From Deltaproteobacteria bacterium (GTDB lineage: Bacteria; Desulfobacterota_B; Binatia; UBA9968): a stretch of 20,177 nucleotides of DNA. Shown piece by piece: positions 1 through 5,667 of this stretch. The position numbers and the translations under genes were made by a program. The notes under the pieces were generated by a model, which was not told the DNA's origin, ran no database searches, and saw nothing but the letters and a program-made list of their open reading frames with translations. The DNA lies in assembly GCA_016193385.1 (NCBI GenBank), contig JACPSF010000005.1, forward strand, positions 1-20,177. Reading direction: 5' to 3'. The number at the start of each line of letters is the position of its first letter. The stretch's first letter is position 1.

Positions 1-134
1 CCAGCTGCTTTAAGATATGCGCCTGCGGTTTCTCGGCGCACACCGGTGGCCTGCTCAATGCGCCGAAGCGTCCATCCAAGCCGTCCCAATGCTATTACTT
101 GTTGTTTCTTTTCTTCGCTCAAGACATTGCTCAT
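1..134 (-). CDS. istA: IS21-family transposase IstA, N-terminal part (cut by window edge)
   Basis: Read on the minus strand from the ATG at 134, the frame gives a 44-residue start, MSNVLSEEKKQQVIALGRLG and onward, with a helix-turn-helix of the type W-T-L-R-R-I-E-x-x-T-G-V-R-R-E-T. This is the usual DNA-binding N-terminus of IS21-family IstA transposases. The rest of istA and the istB helper ATPase would lie beyond the left edge. IstA binds the multiple terminal repeats of the element, and two such repeats lie just upstream at 191-235, which supports the call. Whether the element is intact cannot be judged. Family membership is fairly sure; the exact IS name is not. Confidence 0.85.
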   Translation of the reverse strand, partial: MSNVLSEEKKQQVIALGRLGWTLRRIEQATGVRRETAGAYLKAA

Positions 135-190
135 GGCGACGAAGCCTATAAGGCGTCTCGTCGCAGTCAACGTCTCGGGCGTCGTTATCG

Positions 191-235
191 TTGGCCGGTT
201 TTCAAGTGACCCTCATTGGCCGGTTTTGGGTGACC
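191..235. repeat. Terminal direct repeats of the IS21-family element
   Basis: Two direct units are visible: TTGGCCGGTTTTCAAGTGACC at 191-211, less one final base, and TTGGCCGGTTTTGGGTGACC at 216-235. They share GGCCGGTTTT and GTGACC and differ in the middle. Multiple short repeats at each end are typical IS21-family transposase-binding sites. Confidence 0.8.
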
Positions 236-434
236 GCTGAGGGAGTGTGAGGAAGACATTTCAGCTAGTTTATATATCTGGATTCAAGAATATCGAACCC
301 CAGGTAGGGGTGGTGCCACCAGCCCAATCGCTAATAGGGTCATTGTTTATGATAAGCCCAATGATGCTCTTAATGGAAAAGTTGTAGGGTTTGATTGCTG
401 GCCGTCCGACTTCGATCCGCGAGGAAAGCAGTGA
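234..434 (+). pseudogene. 3' fragment of an unknown gene truncated by the IS21 end
   Basis: From 234 the plus strand stays open in one frame to a TGA at 432-434. It gives about 66 residues ending RVIVYDKPNDALNGKVVGFD and then CWPSDFDPRGKQ. There is no convincing start codon, and the open frame begins where the insertion-sequence repeats end. This suggests the C-terminal part of a gene cut by the IS. The composition looks protein-like, but I do not recognise the family. A minus-strand frame over the same bases (270-527) is also open, so the coding strand is not certain. Confidence 0.35.
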
Positions 435-507
435 TGAGGAAATGCTCGCGATCGTGTAGCGGGGATAGCGCTTCTCTAACGTTAAGGCGGAAAGCAGAGA
501 TGCCAAA

Positions 508-696
508 ATGCCAAGTGAATGGAGCAAATTAAGGGACGTAAATGTGAGTAAAGACCAATCGAACCCTTCCCCTTGGAAAAGCTTCAGATTTTCGTGTCCG
601 GGGCGCTGTGCCTACTCGAACGACCCGGTCAAGCTTTTTGACGTAAAAGGGTTCGCCCCAGTACCGGAAGCCGATTATGTTTTGTGGGAGTGTTAG
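508..696 (+). CDS. Unknown cysteine-containing protein, N-terminal part ending at an in-frame TAG
   Basis: A 62-codon frame starts at ATG 508 and stops at TAG 694-696. It contains the cysteine pair C-P-G-R-C and ends L-W-E-C just before the stop. The same frame continues after the TAG with C-H-S-C-E-I-N-F-Y-I-A-C and runs without another stop to 1290. The cysteines on both sides would form a plausible zinc ribbon (CxxxC ... C-x-C-H-x-C) if the stop were a sense codon. I therefore read this as the first part of one gene broken by a nonsense mutation, or one decoded by readthrough. The family is not recognised. Confidence 0.4.
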   Translation: MPSEWSKLRDVNVSKDQSNPSPWKSFRFSCPGRCAYSNDPVKLFDVKGFAPVPEADYVLWEC

Positions 697-732
697 TGTC
701 ATAGCTGTGAGATAAACTTTTATATCGCCTGC

Positions 733-1290
733 ATGGCTCATCCTGTTCTTGTAGAACAGTTTAAAAAAGGCCTCCACGACGTGCCTGATCAAGCGGTGCT
801 TGAACAGTACCAGAATGCGGTTGAGCAGATACTCGCATTGCCGGGGGTTGAAGTACAGGTTCCGGGTGGGCAGATCAACGAGCTTAAGGGGTCAGTGGAA
901 GCCGACCTGGAATTCCTAAATGTAGAGGAAAATCCAAACTTCGAGAAAAGGGCACCAATAATCCCTATGGAGGCCCTTGCGCTTGCTCGCGGAATGCGAA
1001 AGGCGGCGATTGAGTCTCCCCAGCGGATCTTTAGTTGCAGTATTGGCCCTCTTAGCTTGGCTCTAAGCCTGGACCAAGTGGGGGAGACAAGCCCGCCGTC
1101 GTACGCAATGCACCTGAGCGTTCGAAACATGATTGCTGGTGACTTCCCGACTGATCTCCAACTTATGTTTGCTCTCTATCTGTTCTTAGCAATGGAGGAA
1201 TTGAACCGCATCTATGGAACCCCGCCCCAATTCATCAAAGGAGTAATTCATTGCTACGTACCATGGTTTACTGAGAAACAATTACAGTGA
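733..1290 (+). CDS. Unknown protein, larger part of the interrupted cysteine-rich gene
   Basis: ATG 733 opens a 185-residue frame ending at TGA 1288-1290. It is in phase with the 508-696 frame, and only the TAG at 694-696 separates them. No good ribosome-binding site precedes ATG 733, so independent initiation here is doubtful. The protein has an acidic, helix-rich first half and a hydrophobic segment near residues 145-160 (LQLMFALYLFLAMEELNRIY). No catalytic motif stands out. Product unknown. The long frame suggests the nonsense change is recent or tolerated. Confidence 0.55.
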   Translation: MAHPVLVEQFKKGLHDVPDQAVLEQYQNAVEQILALPGVEVQVPGGQINELKGSVEADLEFLNVEENPNFEKRAPIIPMEALALARGMRKAAIESPQRIFSCSIGPLSLALSLDQVGETSPPSYAMHLSVRNMIAGDFPTDLQLMFALYLFLAMEELNRIYGTPPQFIKGVIHCYVPWFTEKQLQ

Positions 1291-1339
1291 GGAATGGTAC
1301 TATCACAGGCAACGAAGGGATGAGGCGGAGGAAAGAGCG

Positions 1340-1404
1340 CGGAGAAGCGGGGACAGGTCTTGCGATCACACATTGTCGTAATGCAAGACGCGATTCCATC
1401 ATGC
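1340..1404. repeat. 65-bp direct repeat, copy 1 (REP-like, with hairpin)
   Basis: These 65 bases are identical to 2298-2362. Inside lies the inverted pair GTCTTGC (1357-1363) and GCAAGAC (1383-1389), separated by 19 bases and preceded by GCGGGGACAG. The layout resembles REP sequences associated with Y1 (RAYT) transposases, but no such transposase is present. With copy 2 it brackets the HEPN gene. Confidence 0.9.
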
Positions 1405-1444
1405 GCGACCCCATTATGTCGATTGACGGCCCGGAGGGACGCCC

Positions 1445-2173
1445 TCAGCACTCCTTCGCAATGTCGTTCATCTTCTTAAGGAACCGGCTCCGGAGAGCGG
1501 TTTTACCAGGATCTAACAGTTCTCGAAGATAGTTGTTGAATTCAGTCTTCACGGCTTTGTAAAAGGCTGTGCGATTCACCGCATAGCCACGAGCCTCCGG
1601 CTCGATTATTCGTCCCTTTGGTTCTTCCCTCCAAATGACCCACCGTCGGGTTTCTGCCTCGTGGAGAATCCCATTGCGGACTCCGCGGACGAACCTTTTC
1701 GCGACATTGTCATTAACAAACTCGCCCTTGAACGCAGGGAGCTGTAAGAACTTCTTGAACGCATCTGTCGTGGACGCTTGTGGGCGAATACAGTCTCCCT
1801 TGGGATAGTTGCACGGTTCTGTAACCTGAGAGGGGGTTCGGCGAGACTCACGGAAGGACTGTAGCGTTTCGATAAGAAGGCAGCACAGAGCCATGATGGC
1901 AAATCCTGGAACCACCACATCTCTTCCATCATCTTTCGGCAGCGTTGGACAATCCGCTGGTGCGCCATCATTGACAGTAATATCGGATTTCGCGTCGTCC
2001 CTTTGGAGGGCCTCAATGCAGGAAAGAAAGCGCTCGCGAATCCGGCGCTCAAAAACCTCTACAGCACAACGCCAAGCGTCTTCGTCGTATCCAGCGGCTC
2101 CGTTTTGCGCGAGGCGCTTCCGAAGTTCTTTCCATTGGATGTCTGTGAAACCCCTACAGATCTGGATCTGCAT
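1445..2173 (-). CDS. HEPN-domain protein (putative RNase)
   Basis: ATG 2173 is chosen because an AGGAGA ribosome-binding site sits about 8 bases upstream; the frame itself is open to 2296. The 242-residue product has the HEPN signature R-N-x3-H at residues 166-171 (RNGILH) between predicted helices. HEPN domains carrying Rx4-6H are commonly metal-independent RNases in toxin-antitoxin, abortive-infection and CRISPR systems. The first part, residues 1-60, is charged and helical, and residues 87-108 are hydrophobic (VVVPGFAIMALCCLLIETLQ). The gene lies alone between two identical 65-bp repeats, without an adjacent nucleotidyltransferase or obvious antitoxin. RNase activity is inferred from the motif; the target is unknown. 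Other possibilities include a non-catalytic HEPN adaptor. Confidence 0.65.
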   Translation of the reverse strand: MQIQICRGFTDIQWKELRKRLAQNGAAGYDEDAWRCAVEVFERRIRERFLSCIEALQRDDAKSDITVNDGAPADCPTLPKDDGRDVVVPGFAIMALCCLLIETLQSFRESRRTPSQVTEPCNYPKGDCIRPQASTTDAFKKFLQLPAFKGEFVNDNVAKRFVRGVRNGILHEAETRRWVIWREEPKGRIIEPEARGYAVNRTAFYKAVKTEFNNYLRELLDPGKTALRSRFLKKMNDIAKEC

Positions 2174-2297
2174 TAGCCTGTCTCCTGCTGGCAGACATGC
2201 GAGCAGCATGCCCACTACGCCACTGCCAAACTGTTGGTCAGTCGTCGAACAGGACTTTGGATAGCTCGGTGTCCTACCATCCCTCTTGTAGGGCACA

Positions 2298-2362
2298 CGG
2301 AGAAGCGGGGACAGGTCTTGCGATCACACATTGTCGTAATGCAAGACGCGATTCCATCATGC
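2298..2362. repeat. 65-bp direct repeat, copy 2
   Basis: Perfect copy of 1340-1404, offset 958 bp. It contains the same GTCTTGC/GCAAGAC hairpin arms (2315-2321 and 2341-2347). It overlaps the 3' end of the cyclotransferase-like gene and supplies its last codons and TGA stop. Confidence 0.9.
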
Positions 2363-2977
2363 CCGCTCCTGTACCTTTGCTAAGGCGTCACGCAAAGAAC
2401 GTGTTTCTGTAAGCTCAAGAACTTCCGCTTCGTATTTCTTCATCAAGGGTGTTCGAATGCCATATTGCTTGGCACGCAGCAGGTAAGTAATGCCATCTTT
2501 TCCGTCCCGGTTTAAGCGTGCGCTTGAGATGGCTTTACGGCCTAGGTTGCGAGGCTTAAGCACTCTAATTTTGCTGGCAGCGTAGAAATCCGTGTAGAGT
2601 ACTCTGTCAATACCTCCGAGCCCCTTCGTTTCTCGAACCCGCACGGCATTCCGTGAGCGTCGCGGGGAGTACGTCTTTCCAGAGGATACTTGGTGGGTCT
2701 CTCGACGCCATAGCATGTTCTTGGCTTCAATAAGACTGACATCAGGCGACAGGACAATGATCTCCGCTTTGACCCTGCATCCCCCCTTGGTCACGGGCAC
2801 AAGTGTGGGCGCTCCACATCGAGACTTGCTGTAGCGGGCGAACTCGACCGGGAACGGAGTTCTTACTCGAACCTGTTTGATTTCCGCAGCCGCTAGCTCC
2901 ACGCAGGGAGCGCTGATAAGGGACCCGAACGCCAGCACCCCGATTGTATCTATGTTCTTCACCTCAGGCCGAACCAA
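2357..2977 (-). CDS. Gamma-glutamylcyclotransferase-like protein
   Basis: The N-terminal region reads I-G-V-L-A-F-G-S-L, the strand-loop signature (xxYGSL/FGSL) of the gamma-glutamylcyclotransferase fold. In that family the loop binds the gamma-glutamyl group. The product is up to 206 residues, longer than the 110-150 residues of small family members. The far start is a TTG at 2977 with no clear ribosome-binding site; the GTG at 2962 (V-K-N-I-D) is an alternative. Promoter-repeat copy A lies directly upstream, leaving only a short leader. The stop codon falls inside the 65-bp repeat at 2298-2362, so the original C-terminus may have been replaced. The fold assignment rests mainly on the FGSL loop; the substrate is unknown. 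Confidence 0.6.
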   Translation of the reverse strand: MVRPEVKNIDTIGVLAFGSLISAPCVELAAAEIKQVRVRTPFPVEFARYSKSRCGAPTLVPVTKGGCRVKAEIIVLSPDVSLIEAKNMLWRRETHQVSSGKTYSPRRSRNAVRVRETKGLGGIDRVLYTDFYAASKIRVLKPRNLGRKAISSARLNRDGKDGITYLLRAKQYGIRTPLMKKYEAEVLELTETRSLRDALAKVQERA

Positions 2978-3058
2978 ATGTATTACGGTTCCTATATCTT
3001 CTTATGACTGTCGGGATTCTCCGCCGCTTGCGAGAGCTTGTCAATCTTTTTTAAGGCT
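2970..3058 (-). repeat. Dispersed promoter-bearing repeat, copy A
   Basis: Shares a near-identical core with copies at 4404-4488 and 5420-5510. On the minus strand it reads TTGACA (3039-3044), a 17-base spacer and GAGAAT (3016-3021), preceded by an A-rich tract CCTTAAAAAAGAT. That is a good sigma-70-type promoter with a consensus -35 and a 4/6 -10. The -10 lies about 40 bases upstream of the TTG start of the cyclotransferase-like gene. Confidence 0.8.
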
Positions 3059-3155
3059 CGCCAGTGATTGGTCACGGCCTACCCGGATAACGTTCAGCCT
3101 TAGTCGTCGCTGTTAAGCGATCGTCCTGAAGCGATTAGACGGGAACCCGACCGGG

Positions 3156-3473
3156 TCACTTGGGCTTACGCTTTTTCTGCCCTCGCCCGTCCAACCACCT
3201 CTTCAAGGATTGAGGGTTCTCACCGGAGGGAAAACCCGCCAAAAGGCCAGTTACAGTCAAGTCCTCGTCCAAATCGGGCCAGTGGATGTACGTCCCATCT
3301 CCAAAAATCTCAAAGTGATTGCGCTCCTCGGGCGCGCCACGCCACAGACGAGGATACCAAACCAAGGGCACGATAATGGTGCGCCCGTCCACCAGATCCA
3401 CTGTCAAAGACTCTTCGCTTACGGCGACGCTTCGGGCCCGAGGCTCCTTCTGCTCAGCGGCCAAAGAACTCAT
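3156..3473 (-). CDS. DUF2442 domain protein
   Basis: The 105-residue product has the DUF2442 pattern: L-x-V-D-L-x-D-G-R-x-I-x-V-P-L at residues 23-37, then W-Y-P-R-L, E-E-R-N-H-F-E and the closing I-H-W-P-D-L-D-E-D-L. A conserved G-L-L-A-G follows. The C-terminus is a basic tail (GQKKRKPK). DUF2442 genes are very often paired with DUF4160, as here. The ATG at 3473 lies inside the 3' end of the DUF4160 frame (20-base overlap), so translation is probably coupled. A toxin-antitoxin role has been suggested for such pairs; the molecular function is not established. Confidence 0.85.
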   Translation of the reverse strand: MSSLAAEQKEPRARSVAVSEESLTVDLVDGRTIIVPLVWYPRLWRGAPEERNHFEIFGDGTYIHWPDLDEDLTVTGLLAGFPSGENPQSLKRWLDGRGQKKRKPK

Positions 3474-3696
3474 ACCATCCCTCCAGTAATGTCTCCCGGT
3501 GCTCTTGAACGAATCTGCCTATCGTATTGAGCTCCGCTCGGTTGAATCCTCCTGCCTGGTGGAGAGCAACCGGGTCTAGCCAGAATTTTGCCCCCATATT
3601 TTCGCGTCTCACATGAATATGCGGAGGTTCGCCCCGGTCGAGGCAAACAAAGAAAAAACGGTAGGGACCTATCCTTGACCCTCTCGCCGACTGCAA
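3454..3696 (-). CDS. DUF4160 domain protein, start disturbed
   Basis: The 80-residue frame contains the DUF4160 hallmarks: P-Y-R-F-F-F near residues 12-17, E-P-P-H-I-H-V near 23-29, and A-K-F-W-L-D-P-V. It pairs with the overlapping DUF2442 gene downstream. The only available start is a TTG at 3696 without a good ribosome-binding site. A strong site (CAGGAGACCGCC-ATG) precedes an ATG at 3736 in another frame, encoding MSSAVENEQPIFKFAVGERV before losing the DUF4160 frame. Either a frameshift separates that start from the domain, or the N-terminus was replaced. The joined region also recurs at 6476-6498. The domain call is good; whether the gene is functional is open. Confidence 0.7.
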   Translation of the reverse strand: MQSARGSRIGPYRFFFVCLDRGEPPHIHVRRENMGAKFWLDPVALHQAGGFNRAELNTIGRFVQEHRETLLEGWYEFFGR

Positions 3697-3857
3697 ACTT
3701 GAAAATAGGTTGCTCGTTCTCTACAGCACTCGACATGGCGGTCTCCTGAGCCGGGGGAAACGGGTCGAAAAAAACAGACGGTCCGCTCTTTCGACCCTAA
3801 GTCGGCGCTTCACTCCGACCGCTTAAGGCGGCGGCTAAACCTCACTGTTATGTCCTA

Positions 3858-4151
3858 TTAGAGCTGGTACCTGCTGATATCGAGCGAACCGTGGAAGACG
3901 CCCAGGATATCGATGTTTCCATCGTCCTTGATCAGATAGGCGATGCGGTAGTGACCGTAAAGGAGGATTCGTACATGGCGGGTGGACGCCCAATAGCGAT
4001 GGCCCATCTCGGGAAAGTTAGCCAGGACCTGCGTCCGCTCATATATGCCGTTAACGGTTTGGGCGGCCGCGCGCGGATTATCTGCCGCGATGTACTCGAA
4101 GATCTCCTCGAGCCAACGCTGAGCCTCTGCAGTCCAGGTTATTTCTGCCAT
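3858..4151 (-). CDS. ParE/RelE-family toxin
   Basis: This 97-residue protein starts I-T-W-T-x-E-A-Q-R-W-L-E-E-I-x-x-Y-I-A, has N-P-R-A-A, then F-P-E-M-G-H-R and ends H-V-R-I-L-L-Y-G-H-Y-R-I-A-Y-L-I-K-D. The C-terminal I-D-I-L-G-V-F-H-G strand is typical of the ParE branch of the RelE/ParE superfamily. Its ATG overlaps the 3' end of the antitoxin gene by 13 bases, the usual antitoxin-first order. ParE toxins generally poison gyrase and RelE toxins cleave mRNA; which applies here cannot be told from sequence. Confidence 0.88.
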   Translation of the reverse strand: MAEITWTAEAQRWLEEIFEYIAADNPRAAAQTVNGIYERTQVLANFPEMGHRYWASTRHVRILLYGHYRIAYLIKDDGNIDILGVFHGSLDISRYQL

Positions 4152-4324
4152 GACCGGATGCGTCGCGCCATCTCATCATTCGAGATGGCTCGGCTGGCGT
4201 CCGAGTCGGCAAGCCCCCGCTGGACCATAACATGAAAGGCTAGTTCCCGTACAATCTCCTCGTGCGAGCTATCCTCGGGTTGCTCTGCGATGAGTTTCGT
4301 CAGCTCTTCCTTCGCCTTCGACAT
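4139..4324 (-). CDS. Antitoxin of the ParE-like module
   Basis: A 61-residue acidic, helical protein lies directly upstream of and overlaps the ParE-like toxin. The C-terminal half, G-L-A-D-S-x-A-S-R-A-I-S-N-D-E-M-A-R-R-I, is a helix ending in W-Q-K, as in short addiction-module antitoxins of this type. Promoter-repeat copy B lies about 120 bases upstream on the same strand. A decayed homologue of the same antitoxin C-terminus is at 6352-6437. Antitoxin role follows from size, order and overlap. Confidence 0.8.
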   Translation of the reverse strand: MSKAKEELTKLIAEQPEDSSHEEIVRELAFHVMVQRGLADSDASRAISNDEMARRIRSWQK

Positions 4325-4403
4325 GGGTCACCCCTTTAGGCTGCGTTACATTCTGTCACACTCAGGGAACGCTATCAAATGTCACATAACCAGTGAGTTT
4401 ATT

Positions 4404-4488
4404 GACCGGTGTATTAGGGTTCCTAGATCTTATTGCGGCTGTCCGGATTCTCCGCCGCTTGCGAGAGCTTGTCAATCTTTTTAAGGCC
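4404..4488 (-). repeat. Dispersed promoter-bearing repeat, copy B
   Basis: On the minus strand it holds TTGACA (4470-4475), a 17-base spacer and GAGAAT (4447-4452), preceded by CCTTAAAAAGAT. It faces the antitoxin-toxin pair. Its A-rich upstream edge also supplies the TAA stop (4481-4483) of the small gene at 4481-4684, so the repeat joins directly onto that gene. Confidence 0.8.
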
Positions 4489-4684
4489 CTACTGTGCCCG
4501 TTGCTTCTCTAGCTAGCGGCGCTGGCTTCCGCTGTAAATGAATCTCTAGTTCCGCAACCGCTCTCTCTATGCGTGGAGGGAGTCTCTCCCAAACTTTCCC
4601 TGGAGGCTGTCCATTCTTTGTTTGCTCAGCGAATGATCGAAACTCGTCGAATGTTTCGCCAAAGGAGCCTGGAGCGACGTTCAC
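4481..4684 (-). CDS. Small protein downstream of the nucleotidyltransferase
   Basis: A 67-residue frame whose ATG overlaps the stop of the nucleotidyltransferase gene (ATGA, 4681-4684), pointing to coupled translation. It reads F-G-E-T-F-D-E-F-R-S-F-A-E-Q, then R-L-P-P-R-I-E-R-A-V-A-E-L-E-I-H-L, probably helical. The stop codon lies in promoter-repeat copy B, so the true C-terminus may be altered. The family is not recognised; it could be the partner or regulator of the nucleotidyltransferase. Confidence 0.5.
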   Translation of the reverse strand: MNVAPGSFGETFDEFRSFAEQTKNGQPPGKVWERLPPRIERAVAELEIHLQRKPAPLAREATGTVGP

Positions 4685-5184
4685 CTGCGCCGCTTTCTGT
4701 GGCGTCGGGGGAGATGCTCAGTTAGCTGCTGGCTTTTGGCACGATGAAGAACGCGGACATCCGCTCGATCCTGCGCCCTGTTGGTCTCTTCCTTTGCACG
4801 GATGAGGTCGTCCAGTCCGATATAGTGGGTGGCGACAGAACCAAAACGGGCGTCAACCCGCTTTTTCCAAGCCGCTTCGAAACTCGGCAAACCCGGCAAT
4901 TCGGAAATCAGGTCGACCCGAACGGGGGCAACTCCCAGCTGGATAATCCAGCGCGGATTGATCACATCCTCGACAGTGTATCCCAAGTCAGCGCCCCCAA
5001 AGAAATCGTGCAGCGCCGCCAGAGTCCTCCGTGCGTTCGCTGCGGCGGGCTCGATCAGGATGTCAAGGTCTTTGGTTGCGCGCGGACGAGCGTGGAAGGC
5101 GACGGCGTGGGCGCCGACCACCAGATATCTCACCCCATGGGCGTTCAATGCGGCGATGAACTCTTCGTAGTCTTGGGACGGCAT
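4681..5184 (-). CDS. Nucleotidyltransferase-fold protein (MNT/AbiEii-like)
   Basis: The 167-residue product begins with Y-E-E-F-I-A-A-L-N-A-H-G-V-R-Y-L-V-V-G-A-H-A, then R-P-R-A-T-K-D-L-D-I-L-I. This is the G-[GA]-H-A ... T-x-D-L-D active-site pattern of minimal nucleotidyltransferases. D39 and D41 are the metal-binding pair and D91 (V-R-V-D-L-I) the likely third carboxylate. The first position of the usual GG/GS motif is kept as G-A. L-D-D-L-I-R-A-K-E-x-x-N-R-x-Q-D-R-A-D near residues 124-142 is also typical. Such proteins occur as antitoxins or toxins in paired modules. The arginine-rich tail (RRHRKRRR) is unusual. The start overlaps the upstream small gene by 122 bases. Confidence 0.8.
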   Translation of the reverse strand: MPSQDYEEFIAALNAHGVRYLVVGAHAVAFHARPRATKDLDILIEPAAANARRTLAALHDFFGGADLGYTVEDVINPRWIIQLGVAPVRVDLISELPGLPSFEAAWKKRVDARFGSVATHYIGLDDLIRAKEETNRAQDRADVRVLHRAKSQQLTEHLPRRHRKRRR

Positions 5185-5362
5185 CGAGCCCCCGTGTCTT
5201 TAGGCACCCTTCGAGTGCGTCACCAACTGCCTCAACACGTTCCTCCGGGGTGAGACCCTCGTACCAGAATCGAAAGTCTTCTTCCGCCGCTTCCTCCCAT
5301 CCCACCTTCGAAACAGTCCAGGTCCTGCCCCGTCCGTCAATCACCTGTCTATGCTCAGCCAT
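5063..5362 (-). CDS. Small protein upstream of and overlapping the nucleotidyltransferase
   Basis: ATG 5362 has a GAGGA site just upstream. The 99-residue frame has W-E-E-A-A-E-E-D-F-R-F-W-Y-E-G-L-T-P-E-E-R-V at residues 22-43, resembling the short proteins with FWLSxTPEERL-type motifs that often precede this class of nucleotidyltransferase. Its last 40 residues are read from the first 122 bases of the nucleotidyltransferase gene in another frame and turn arginine-rich. They include P-R-L-R-R-V-H-R-R-I-E, similar to the usual end of such partners. Promoter-repeat copy C lies about 100 bases upstream. Function unknown; probably one component of the module. Confidence 0.65.
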   Translation of the reverse strand: MAEHRQVIDGRGRTWTVSKVGWEEAAEEDFRFWYEGLTPEERVEAVGDALEGCLKTRGLDAVPRLRRVHRRIERPWGEISGGRRPRRRLPRSSARNQRP

Positions 5363-5419
5363 GCTTAATCCTCAGTATATACCGTGCCGCGACAGTTAGC
5401 CAACATGAGTTGATCGGCC

Positions 5420-5510
5420 ACTGCATTACCGTTTGTAGACCTTCTTGGGGCAGGTCGGGATTCTCCGCCGCTTGCGGGAGCTTGTCAATCTTTTTTAAGG
5501 CCCGCCGGTC
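5420..5510 (-). repeat. Dispersed promoter-bearing repeat, copy C
   Basis: On the minus strand: TTGACA (5483-5488), a 17-base spacer with one change against copies A and B, and GAGAAT (5460-5465), preceded by CCTTAAAAAAGAT. It faces the 5362-4481 gene triad. Weaker similarity to copy B extends leftward (TGAGTT...GACC/GGCC, about 5406-5419). The whole 5363-5667 gap holds this element plus the vapBC promoter region and nothing else I can identify. Confidence 0.8.
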
Positions 5511-5619
5511 CGCCATACGTGGTCAGTGTATTTCCGTTACGCCTGCGGCCCTTTAAATTTGTACGAATCGACGACTTCTAGATGGACCTCGGGGAGGGAT
5601 AATGATACACGTAAAAGCC

Positions 5620-5646
5620 TTGACATTTACACCACCGGTATATAGC
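5620..5646 (+). promoter_or_regulatory. Candidate vapBC promoter
   Basis: TTGACA at 5620-5625 is followed after 15 bases by TATAGC (5641-5646), inside a TATATA run. The -35 is consensus but the spacing is short. It lies 22-48 bases upstream of the vapB ATG, where VapBC would normally autoregulate. Confidence 0.4.
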
Positions 5647-5667
5647 GTGACGCAAAGAGAGAAACCT

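Larger units (their letters stand above)
1..240 (-). mobile_element. End of an IS21-family insertion sequence
   Basis: The start of istA (minus strand) is preceded by two copies of a GGCCGGTTTT...GTGACC unit, the layout of an IS21-family terminus. The outer border is placed near 235-245 because the second unit ends at 235 and an unrelated open frame begins immediately after. No target duplication can be checked because the other end is outside the window. Confidence 0.75.

Noticed and set aside
694..696. TAG as a pyrrolysine or selenocysteine-like recoded codon
   Set aside because: No suppressor tRNA, insertion element or methyltransferase context is visible; kept as a question in the findings but not called.
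3060..3155. Integron attC-like structure (GCTTAAC, TTCAG/CTGAA arms, GTTATCC) between DUF2442 and copy A
   Set aside because: The outer boxes do not match RYYYAAC/GTTRRRY in a pairing way, other module joints lack an equivalent, and no integrase is present.
3780..3856. Second attC-like hairpin after the ParE-like toxin gene (GTCGG/CCGAC stem, GTTATGT)
   Set aside because: Only one half of a possible site is visible and the opposite box is absent. A short inverted match to 4385-4401 (CATAACcAGTGAGTTTA) was noted, but it is too short to support a recombination site.
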